40,616 bases of DNA from Thiomicrorhabdus sp034722175 (GTDB lineage: Bacteria; Pseudomonadota; Gammaproteobacteria; Thiomicrospirales; Thiomicrospiraceae), in contig JAYENR010000170.1 of assembly GCA_034722175.1 (NCBI GenBank), forward strand, positions 1-40,616, written 5' to 3'. The translations under genes and the position numbers were made by a program. This document shows, one piece after another, positions 8,378 to 15,231 of this stretch; the stretch's first letter is position 1, and each line of letters begins with the position of its first letter. Under the pieces are notes generated by a model. It did not search any database and was not told the DNA's origin. It worked only from the letters and a program-made list of their open reading frames with translations.

Positions 8378-9214
8378 ATGACATGGAATGATTTTCAAAC
8401 CCGGTTTCAAACACTGCGCGATAACAAAGCATTTGAAATGTTTGTTATCACCATCATTATTTTTTCATCATTAATGATCGGTATTCGTACCTATGACTTA
8501 CATCCTGTTGCAGAAAATGCACTGATTATTTTAGATTACGGGGTAACGCTGTTTTTCTTAATGGAAATCCTGATTCGTATGGCGGCTGAGCCTCGTTTCT
8601 GGGACTTCTTTAAGAAGGGTTGGAATGTCTTCGATTTTATTATCGTCGTTGTGAGTTTGATTCCGTTAGATGATTCCGAATACGCCTTAGTGGCTCGTAT
8701 GTTACGTCTGTTCAGGGTGATGCGTCTGATCTCGTTTATTCCAGAACTACGAGTATTGGTGAGTGCGTTAATTTCAGCAATGCCGAGAATGGGGTATGTG
8801 GCGTTGTTGATGTTTATCATTTTCTATCTATACGCGGTGATTGGTAACTTGCTGTTTGGTGCTTTAAACCCAGTTCTATGGGGCGATTTAGGAATCTCTT
8901 TATTGACTCTATTCCGTGTGGCGACGTTTGAAGATTGGACAGATGTTATGTATGAAGCGATGACTTTGTACAGTTTAAGTTGGATCTACTTTGTGACCTT
9001 TATCTTCTTCTCAGCCTTTGTATTCTTAAATATGATGATCGGGATTGTGGTGGAAGTGTTAGATGAAGAGCACAAGAAAATGGAAGCGGAGAATATGGCT
9101 GAAAGCCTTGCTGAAGAGAAGTCCGCTCAACAAAGCTATGAGAATAAGATGGAAAATGAGATTGCCGATTTACATAAAAAACTGGATCTACTGTTAGCTC
9201 AACAAACCAAGTGA
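8378..9214 (+). CDS. Voltage-gated cation channel (bacterial Nav/Cav type)
   Basis: Single-domain six-helix voltage-gated channel expected to form a homotetramer in the inner membrane. S1-S3 span about residues 20-96. S4 has arginines R107, R110, R113 and R116 every third residue. S5 is about 138-160, followed by pore helix and filter ATFEDWTDVMY (182-192), and S6 is about 203-228 with FVFLNMMIGIVVEVLDE. The C-terminal ~45 residues are a highly charged helix with heptad character, like the tetramerizing coiled coil of bacterial Nav channels. The filter reads TFEDWTD rather than the usual TLESW, closer to single repeats of eukaryotic Cav channels. Ion selectivity cannot be assigned from sequence. 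The ATG at 8378 is used because an upstream ATG at 8370 runs into a stop. Confidence 0.9.
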   Translation: MTWNDFQTRFQTLRDNKAFEMFVITIIIFSSLMIGIRTYDLHPVAENALIILDYGVTLFFLMEILIRMAAEPRFWDFFKKGWNVFDFIIVVVSLIPLDDSEYALVARMLRLFRVMRLISFIPELRVLVSALISAMPRMGYVALLMFIIFYLYAVIGNLLFGALNPVLWGDLGISLLTLFRVATFEDWTDVMYEAMTLYSLSWIYFVTFIFFSAFVFLNMMIGIVVEVLDEEHKKMEAENMAESLAEEKSAQQSYENKMENEIADLHKKLDLLLAQQTK

Positions 9215-9235
9215 TTTAGTTTCTCTAAGATAGAA

Positions 9236-9268
9236 AAAAGGCTCTTGAACTTAGTTTAAGAGCCTTTT
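9236..9268. terminator. Bidirectional terminator between channel and DsrE-like gene
   Basis: A 15-bp stem with one G-T pair, AAAAGGCTCTTGAAC / GTTTAAGAGCCTTTT, has a TTA loop and is flanked by A and T runs. It lies 22 bp after the channel stop and 30 bp from the stop of the convergent gene, so it serves both. Confidence 0.9.
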
Positions 9269-9298
9269 CTATGGAGTGAGATTAGTGTTTTATTGATC

Positions 9299-9814
9299 TT
9301 ACCAAACTAAGGGTTTGTAACCTTCTTCTTGCAGTTCCATTAGGGCAGCAGCACCCACCTCAGCATACTCTGCAAAAGGGCGCATGTCAGAGTGTGCCCA
9401 GTGAATGGTGTTCATAGTGTTACCACACGCAACCCAGCGTACATTGTAGTCTTTAGCAAAACTTTCGACTCGTTCATACGTCAGAGCATCGACTTCACGT
9501 TTTGGCTCTTTCGCTAAAACGTGCAGCCCTGGTCCAATTGCAACCACTGCGATATCAACATTATCACCATAACGTTTAATCATCGCTTGAATCGAGTTTA
9601 GGATTCCTGTCTGATAAGCGGCATCCGACTTATTAAACATGTAGACCGCTTTATGTTCAGCTGGATCACCCGGAAAACGATCGCTTGGTGGATCTTGCAG
9701 TTCAGGCACCATTTTTAATTGAAAGTCACTATCAGTGGTAGCTTGACCGTCTGCGATACTTAAGCTCGTCACCAAACTTAATGAAATAATAAATGTTGCT
9801 TTAAGCAAGTGCAT
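9299..9814 (-). CDS. Periplasmic DsrE/DsrF-like family protein
   Basis: 171-aa protein with a Sec signal peptide (about residues 1-21, cleavage near SIADG). The mature part has a DsrE/F-like alpha/beta fold pattern: KAVYMFNKSDAAYQTGILNSIQAMI, then VDIAVVAIGPGLHVLA, and VRWVACGNTMNTI, with a single conserved-looking C130 in the position DsrE-type proteins use for sulfur chemistry. Proteins of this class are frequent in sulfur-oxidizing bacteria, often as exported DsrE homologues of unknown role. Sulfur-carrier function is inferred only from family. It stands alone between a terminator and a divergent BolA gene. Confidence 0.75.
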   Translation of the reverse strand: MHLLKATFIISLSLVTSLSIADGQATTDSDFQLKMVPELQDPPSDRFPGDPAEHKAVYMFNKSDAAYQTGILNSIQAMIKRYGDNVDIAVVAIGPGLHVLAKEPKREVDALTYERVESFAKDYNVRWVACGNTMNTIHWAHSDMRPFAEYAEVGAAALMELQEEGYKPLVW

Positions 9815-10014
9815 GTAACCGCTCCTGGGTGTGTAAATGAGGCCTTTGTGTAAGCTAAAAAAACTTGTAATTTTAGTTCGTTTATTACTTATACAAAGGT
9901 CTATAAATAAAGGTTTGGCTTATTATTATACTGGGCTTTTCAATAAAGTGTTTTGCATGGGTCATAGAATAGTTTTATACTGGATAGATTATTTTTTACG
10001 GAAAAGGAGTTGTT

Positions 10015-10320
10015 ATGTCAACGACCATTCAGGTTCAAATTGAACAAGCCATTCAAGACAACTTTAACATTACATTTTTTGAGTTATTAAATGAGAGTCA
10101 TATGCACTCTGGTCCAGCACCAGAATCACACTTTAAACTCACGCTAGTTTCTGATGATTTTGGTGAGTTGAGTAAGGTTAAGCGACAGCAAGCGGTATAT
10201 AGAGCTTTAAAAGAGCAGATGCCGCAGTTTCATGCGTTGGCTTTGCATACTTATACGCCACAAGAGTGGTCAGAATTAGTCTCAGCACCTAAGTCTCCGC
10301 GTTGTACAGGCGGACATTAG
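10015..10320 (+). CDS. BolA family protein
   Basis: 101-aa BolA-type protein. The family partners with monothiol glutaredoxins in iron-sulfur handling and can act as a transcriptional regulator. The family core is visible: NESHMHSGPAPESHFKLTLVSDDFGELSKVKRQQAVYRAL followed by HALALHTYTPQEW. An AAAAGGAG Shine-Dalgarno lies about 6 nt before the ATG. The last residues (APKSPRCTGGH) contain one Cys and end in His. Closer to classical BolA than to IbaG by its SHMHSG motif, though I do not assign the exact paralogue. Confidence 0.9.
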   Translation: MSTTIQVQIEQAIQDNFNITFFELLNESHMHSGPAPESHFKLTLVSDDFGELSKVKRQQAVYRALKEQMPQFHALALHTYTPQEWSELVSAPKSPRCTGGH

Positions 10321-10340
10321 GTTCGCTTTGGTTTTAAACG

Positions 10341-10354
10341 GAACAGGCCTGTTG
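10341..10354. repeat. CAGGCCTG palindrome after the bolA-like gene
   Basis: GAACAGGCCTGTTG (core 10344-10351) lies 20 bp past the stop. A weak hairpin, ACGCTT / AAGCGT (10392-10397 with 10404-10409), follows just before the stop of the convergent gene. Confidence 0.7.
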
Positions 10355-10409
10355 GCTCTTAAGTCTCAAGTCCTTCAATAGGTTTGTTAAGACGCTTTGG
10401 GCTAAGCGT

Positions 10410-10994
10410 TTAGGCCACGTCTTGTTGTTCTGAGTTAACCAATAATTCAGGGTAGGTCATATTCCAGATTTTAGTGAACTGTTCGTGGTCTAACTTGTGT
10501 TGCAATAACACTAAAGCCTGAATGTATTGATCGACATACATATAGTTGCCTTTTTTTAACGACTGCCACAAGTGACGGTATTTCGTTGGCAAGAAGTGTT
10601 TGAAGTGTGGAATCAGACCAAATTCATCTTCGGTTGCCTGAATTCGATTCATTACTTCATGACGCGCTCGGATACGGTATTGTTGTTCGTATTGATCGAG
10701 AATACGCCCCGCAAAAAACAGCAGACCTGCTGCAACTAAAAAACTGCCAATGATTGAGTCAAACAGTAAGACGCCCGCTAGGGTAAATAGCCCCAATAAG
10801 ATGGTGGTGACTGGAATAGTAAGAATTGAGATCCACTGTTTATTGCCTTTTAGCTCATTGGTAACGGCTACAATGTCGAACTGATTGACATCAATCGAGT
10901 GTAGACGTGCCAAAATATCTTCCGCTTGAGGAATGGCAATGGCTTGTTCAGAGTCTTGATTCATAGACGAGGCACTTTGTGTATTTGGTTCCAT
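10410..10994 (-). CDS. Unknown two-helix membrane protein
   Basis: I do not recognise this 194-aa protein. Residues 1-50 are hydrophilic and acidic/Gln-rich. Two adjacent hydrophobic helices follow (about 54-74 and 80-97), giving a hairpin anchor. A basic, helical C-terminal domain of ~95 residues comes after, with paired aromatic residues (FKHFLPTKYRHLWQSLKKGNYMYVDQY). Both ends are probably cytoplasmic. The upstream leader contains a small inverted repeat, TGTCAG/CTGACA (11013-11028). It follows apaH on the same strand with an 82-bp gap. No function proposed. Confidence 0.75.
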   Translation of the reverse strand: MEPNTQSASSMNQDSEQAIAIPQAEDILARLHSIDVNQFDIVAVTNELKGNKQWISILTIPVTTILLGLFTLAGVLLFDSIIGSFLVAAGLLFFAGRILDQYEQQYRIRARHEVMNRIQATEDEFGLIPHFKHFLPTKYRHLWQSLKKGNYMYVDQYIQALVLLQHKLDHEQFTKIWNMTYPELLVNSEQQDVA

Positions 10995-11076
10995 AATCGT
11001 TATTCAATTGTTTGTCAGGTTTCTGACATATAAACATTTAGACTGAACTTAATGCTATTTTTTGATAGTTTAGAGT

Positions 11077-11940
11077 TTATTTTGTCAGTTTTTTACTCTT
11101 TTTAGCCTTTGGCTTGCACTTTTGTGGGCAATCAAAGGTGTGTCTGTGCTTAGTTTCTATACAGTAAGCAGTAAGCTTGCCACCCCATAAACATCCGGTA
11201 TCGGTTGAGTGAATCGAATAAGCATCTACCGCACCTAAGGTTGACCAATGTCCAAAGAAGATTTCATGCGTTTTACTTTTACGATTGTTATGTACAAACC
11301 AAGGTTGGTAAGGGCCTGTGGACGATCCAGGTGCAGACTTTAATTTAAAATCTTGTTTCCCCTTACTGTCACAGTATCTCATACGGGCAAACGCATTTAC
11401 AAAATAACGAATTCGTGGCCAACCACTCATGCTGTTATCCCACTCTTCAGGTTCACTGCCAAATAGATTTTCAGTCAAAAAATCTTTCCAATCTGTCCCT
11501 TTAAGGTGGGCTTCGGCCTCTTTGGCATAACCTTGTGCTTCACGAATGGTCCATTGTGGAGGGATACCGGCATGCATCATCACGGCGTTGTAAATAGGGT
11601 GGGTCACCATTAACGGTTGATGGCGTAACCACTCGATCAATTCATCGGCATCTTTGGCCTCTAAAATGGGTTGAATGGTATCGGATTTAGACTGGAATTT
11701 TTCTAAGCCTGCGTAAGCCGCAAGCAAGTGAAAATCATGGTTTCCTAAGACAATGTCACCGCGACCCGCTTCATTGACTTCTTTTACAAAGCGTAGGCAC
11801 TCTAAAGACTTTGGCCCACGGTTAACGATGTCGCCGACAAACCACAGGTGATCTTGTTGTGGTTGATAATTGATCTGTTTAAGCAGGCCTTGAAGCTCAT
11901 CAAAACAGCCTTGTAAGTCGCCAATGACATAGGTTGCCAT
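11077..11940 (-). CDS. apaH: Diadenosine tetraphosphatase ApaH
   Basis: Symmetrical Ap4A hydrolase that splits Ap4A to two ADP, and also removes Np4-type RNA caps in enterobacteria. Metallophosphatase motifs are present in order: GDLQGC at the start, FVGDIVNRGPKSLECLRF, LGNHDFHLLA, then MMHAGIPPQW, and GHWSTLGAVDAYSIHSTDTGCLWGG near the end. Length (287 aa) fits, and a Lys-rich tail (KCKPKAKKSKKLTK) ends the protein. It is the last member of the lptD-surA-pdxA-rsmA-apaH series. The apaG gene that sits before apaH in enterobacteria is absent. Confidence 0.96.
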   Translation of the reverse strand: MATYVIGDLQGCFDELQGLLKQINYQPQQDHLWFVGDIVNRGPKSLECLRFVKEVNEAGRGDIVLGNHDFHLLAAYAGLEKFQSKSDTIQPILEAKDADELIEWLRHQPLMVTHPIYNAVMMHAGIPPQWTIREAQGYAKEAEAHLKGTDWKDFLTENLFGSEPEEWDNSMSGWPRIRYFVNAFARMRYCDSKGKQDFKLKSAPGSSTGPYQPWFVHNNRKSKTHEIFFGHWSTLGAVDAYSIHSTDTGCLWGGKLTAYCIETKHRHTFDCPQKCKPKAKKSKKLTK

Positions 11941-11990
11941 AGTCTAAAATTCCTAATCGTTTAAGTTTGAAATGGGGGTTGGGGATTATT

Positions 11991-12785
11991 TTAAGAGTTG
12001 GCCTGTTGATACAAGTTGGCCAATTCAACAAACTTCTCTACCGATAAACTTTCCGCACGGGCAGATGGGTCAACACCACAAGACTCAATTTGTTCCGAAT
12101 CCAACATGCCTTTTAAGGTGTTACGTAATGTTTTACGTTTTTGACTAAATGCCTGTTTAACCAGCTTGGCAAACAGGGCTTCATCATTGGCTTTAAAGGG
12201 TTTGTCTTGGTATGGCACCAAACGCACAATGGCTGAATCTACTTTAGGTGGCGGGGTAAAGTTCTCTGGTCCAACTACAAACAAGTTTTCAGTATGGCAA
12301 GCGTACTGAATCATCACACTTAAACGCCCAAAAGTACGGCTACCAGGTTCAGCACAAATGCGGTCAACGACCTCTTTCTGTAACATAAAGTGCATATCAA
12401 CAATGTGTTGAGAGTAGGTCAGTAGATGAAACATCAGTGGGCTTGAAATATTGTAGGGTAGGTTACCGACGACACGAATCATCTCATCGTCTGAATCCAG
12501 TAAAGTGGCGTAATCAAATGATAAAGCATCGGTATGATGCAGGTGAAACGCGGGGTTAGAGCCAAAACGGGCGGTTAAGGGAGCAATTAGGTCATTATCA
12601 ATTTCAATAATGTCCATTTTTGAAACCACATCCAATAGCGGTGCAGAAAGCGCGGCTTCACCGGGGCCAATTTCCACCAGATGATCTTCAGGTTTCGGGC
12701 GAATAGAGGCGACAATCATCTGAATAATGCGAGGATTATTTAAGAAGTTTTGTCCAAATTGTTTTTTATGCTTGTGTCCAGCCAT
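11991..12785 (-). CDS. rsmA: 16S rRNA (A1518/A1519) dimethyltransferase RsmA
   Basis: SAM-dependent methyltransferase (KsgA) that dimethylates two adjacent adenines in helix 45 of 16S rRNA during small-subunit maturation. Motifs: KKQFGQNFLNNPRI at the N-terminus, VEIGPGEAALSAPLL (SAM loop), IEIDNDL, and the catalytic NLPYNISSPLMFHL. The C-terminal helical domain contains FSQKRKTLRNTLKG. Length 264 aa is standard. It lies 50 bp upstream of apaH and 31 bp downstream of pdxA. Confidence 0.97.
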   Translation of the reverse strand: MAGHKHKKQFGQNFLNNPRIIQMIVASIRPKPEDHLVEIGPGEAALSAPLLDVVSKMDIIEIDNDLIAPLTARFGSNPAFHLHHTDALSFDYATLLDSDDEMIRVVGNLPYNISSPLMFHLLTYSQHIVDMHFMLQKEVVDRICAEPGSRTFGRLSVMIQYACHTENLFVVGPENFTPPPKVDSAIVRLVPYQDKPFKANDEALFAKLVKQAFSQKRKTLRNTLKGMLDSEQIESCGVDPSARAESLSVEKFVELANLYQQANS

Positions 12786-12816
12786 GCTGTTCTCTCGTCC
12801 CGTCTAAATTCTTTAA

Positions 12817-13797
12817 TTAACCGTTTGCGTGAATCATCTGTAAGGCCACTTCAATGGCATAACGGAAACTACGATCATCGGCTAGGCCTTTGCCTGCTAA
12901 ATCTAATGCAGTACCGTGATCCACTGAAGTGCGAACAAAAGGTAGGCCTAAGGTGATGTTGACGGCATTCCCAAAGCCCATGTGTTTTAGCACTGGTAGC
13001 CCCTGATCGTGATACATGGCTAACACGGCGTCTGCTTTTTCTAAATACTTAGGGGTAAATAGGGTGTCAGCAGGCAGTGGACCGCTTAAATTCATCGTCT
13101 CTTTAAAGGTTTCCATGACGGGTTCAATCACATCAATTTCTTCACGCCCCATGTGGCCATCTTCACCGGCGTGAGGGTTTAAACCTGCAACCAGAATATG
13201 AGGGTTCTCGATACCAAACTGTTCTACTAAAGATCGGTTGGTAATCGTCAGGATCTCATTAAGCAGTGGTTTGGTGATCGCTTTAGGTACGTCAGCTAAG
13301 GGTAGATGAGTCGTTGCAAGCGCTACTCGTAAACCGGGGGTGGCTAACATCATCACCACTCGATCGGTATTGCTCTCTTCAGCGAGCAGTTCGGTGTGGC
13401 CACTAAATGGCAGGCCAGCTTCATTGATAATACCTTTGTGAACAGGGCCGGTGACCATGCCTGCAAACTCATTATTTAAACAGCCGTGAATCGCACGTTT
13501 TAGCATCGTCACAACAGAGCCCGCATTGTGCTTGTTTAAGGTGCCTGGAACCACGGTTTCTGCGACAGGGATATGTTCAAGAGTAAGCTGGCCTGTTCTG
13601 CTTGGTGTGGCATCGTTATTTGCATCATAGGTTTCAATAGAAACAGTTAACTTAAGTTGCTGTGCACGTGCCTGAATCACTTCACGGTCACCTAATACAA
13701 CTAACTGAACAGGCCAGTCACTCTGCGCCAGCATTAAAACTAAATCGGGACCGATACCTGCGGGTTCGCCTGAAGTGATGACTAAACGTGCCGTCAT
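12817..13797 (-). CDS. pdxA: 4-hydroxythreonine-4-phosphate dehydrogenase PdxA
   Basis: NAD-dependent, metal-requiring enzyme of the DXP-dependent pyridoxal phosphate pathway. Motifs: TSGEPAGIGPDLVLM at the N-terminus, the metal-ligand histidines in FSGHTELLAE, LNPHAGEDGHMG and AMYHDQGLPVLKHMGF, and the C-terminal TSVDHGTALDLAGKG. Length 326 aa is typical. It lies between surA and rsmA, as in E. coli. The 87-bp surA-pdxA gap holds a pair of CAGGCCTG palindromes that can fold into a hairpin just upstream of the pdxA start. Confidence 0.97.
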   Translation of the reverse strand: MTARLVITSGEPAGIGPDLVLMLAQSDWPVQLVVLGDREVIQARAQQLKLTVSIETYDANNDATPSRTGQLTLEHIPVAETVVPGTLNKHNAGSVVTMLKRAIHGCLNNEFAGMVTGPVHKGIINEAGLPFSGHTELLAEESNTDRVVMMLATPGLRVALATTHLPLADVPKAITKPLLNEILTITNRSLVEQFGIENPHILVAGLNPHAGEDGHMGREEIDVIEPVMETFKETMNLSGPLPADTLFTPKYLEKADAVLAMYHDQGLPVLKHMGFGNAVNITLGLPFVRTSVDHGTALDLAGKGLADDRSFRYAIEVALQMIHANG

Positions 13798-13818
13798 ATG
13801 TAATTTCCTAAAAAGAGT

Positions 13819-13853
13819 ACAGGCCTGTTGGTTTTATAACTCAACAGGCCTGG
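13819..13853. repeat. Paired CAGGCCTG palindromes between surA and pdxA
   Basis: ACAGGCCTGTTG (13819-13830) and CAACAGGCCTGG (13842-13853) are separated by 11 bp. The two copies are inverted relative to each other, so CAGGCCTGTTG pairs with CAACAGGCCTG over 11 bp. This gives a hairpin with an 11-nt loop in the surA-pdxA transcript, 22 bp before the pdxA start. Confidence 0.75.
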
Positions 13854-13884
13854 TAAAAGATTGGGTTAGAATTTACGTTAAAAA

Positions 13885-15180
13885 TTAAAGACGAATATCA
13901 ATAAAAGCTTCGTCTTTTAAGCGTCTTAGCCAGATTTCGAAGGTTTCATTGGCTTTACGCATACGAATTTCTTGAATCGCTTTTTTCTCAGCATCAGCTT
14001 GGCTGGCATCGAAGTCACGAACATCTTCTAAATAGAACAGAACCCAACCTTGGTCGGTACCAATTGGGCTTGCGACTCGGTTTTTACCAGTGCTGTCTAA
14101 GTTGGCAATCAAATCTTCAGGCAGCTCTTTGGTAGACATCCAACCAAAATCTCCGGTTGCATTGACCGATTTAGGAATGTCAGAAAAACGAGCATTTAAG
14201 CCTTTAAAGGTTTCGACGTCTTGAGTATTGTTGACAATCTCTAGAATGGCGGGAGGCACTTCACTTTGGTTACTGGCATCACTGCTTAAGATGATAAAAC
14301 GGTGTAGTTTATATTGCTTAACAAGTTGGCTATTATCGTCTTTTCGGCCTTCTAACTTGATTAGATGGAATCCGCTAGGGCTGCTAATAACAGGGCTAAC
14401 TTGACCAATTTCTAAGTCTTGAATCGCTTCTGAGAAGAAGGTCGGGATTTGTTCTTGTTTTAACCAACCTAAATCTCCACCTTGTAGAGCTTTACTGCCT
14501 TTAGAGTAGCGAACGGCGAGTTGTTGGAAAGATTCACCTGACTTAATACGTGATGCAATGTTTTCGATCTGTTGTTGAGCTTCTTCACGTTGTTTAGCGG
14601 TTGCTGATTCCGGTAGAGTGATCAAAATATGACGTAAACGTGTTTTAGTATTACTGGTATCCAAACGGCTTCGCTGTAGGTAGTTTTTAATCTCTTCACC
14701 AGTTACCAGTGTGCGGCTAATGACCTCTTTTTGACGCAGTTTTTGAATTAACAGCTGTTGTTCAATATCTTGACGAACCTCAATAAAGGCATTGGGACGT
14801 TCGGCATTTAAACGGTTACGTAGTTCCAAAAGGGTAAGATTATTCTTTTTCGCAATTTGAGCCAGCTGTTCGTTAACCTCTTCGTCACTGATGGATAATC
14901 CTAGCTGCTGAGCACGCTCTTTTTGCAACATCTCAAGAATCATGGAATCTAATACTTTGGTTTGCAAGGCACGTAGATCGGCAACTGGAATATTTTTAGC
15001 ACGCAAGCCCATCGCGGTTTCACGAGTTTTGATTTCTAATTCACTTTGTAAAATCACCTGATCATTGACGATCGCAGCAACGCGGTCTAACAGTTGTTCT
15101 GCTGCTGCACTGTTAGTTGAAATCATCAGCAATAGAGTGGCAGAGAGTGAATAAAACAGTTTTTTTGCAATGCTTGTCAT
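13885..15180 (-). CDS. surA: Periplasmic chaperone / peptidyl-prolyl isomerase SurA
   Basis: Periplasmic chaperone that escorts outer-membrane beta-barrel proteins, including LptD, to the BAM complex. It has a signal peptide (about residues 1-27, ending SAAAEQ) and an N-terminal chaperone domain (LLDRVAAIVNDQVILQSELE onward). Two parvulin domains follow at about 180-275 (RHILITLPESA, GGDLGWLKQEQIPTFF) and 290-390 (TGDFGWMSTKELP). The C-terminal helix returns to the chaperone domain. Length 431 aa matches the family. It lies 51 bp after lptD and is likely co-transcribed with it. Confidence 0.96.
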   Translation of the reverse strand: MTSIAKKLFYSLSATLLLMISTNSAAAEQLLDRVAAIVNDQVILQSELEIKTRETAMGLRAKNIPVADLRALQTKVLDSMILEMLQKERAQQLGLSISDEEVNEQLAQIAKKNNLTLLELRNRLNAERPNAFIEVRQDIEQQLLIQKLRQKEVISRTLVTGEEIKNYLQRSRLDTSNTKTRLRHILITLPESATAKQREEAQQQIENIASRIKSGESFQQLAVRYSKGSKALQGGDLGWLKQEQIPTFFSEAIQDLEIGQVSPVISSPSGFHLIKLEGRKDDNSQLVKQYKLHRFIILSSDASNQSEVPPAILEIVNNTQDVETFKGLNARFSDIPKSVNATGDFGWMSTKELPEDLIANLDSTGKNRVASPIGTDQGWVLFYLEDVRDFDASQADAEKKAIQEIRMRKANETFEIWLRRLKDEAFIDIRL

Positions 15181-15231
15181 TATAAGACCTTAATCACGCG
15201 TATATATATGGGAGAGAGTAAAGCTCTCTAG

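Noticed and set aside
9837..10043. 68-codon open frame upstream of the BolA-family gene
   Set aside because: No ribosome binding site, no recognisable protein pattern, overlaps the well-supported BolA start.
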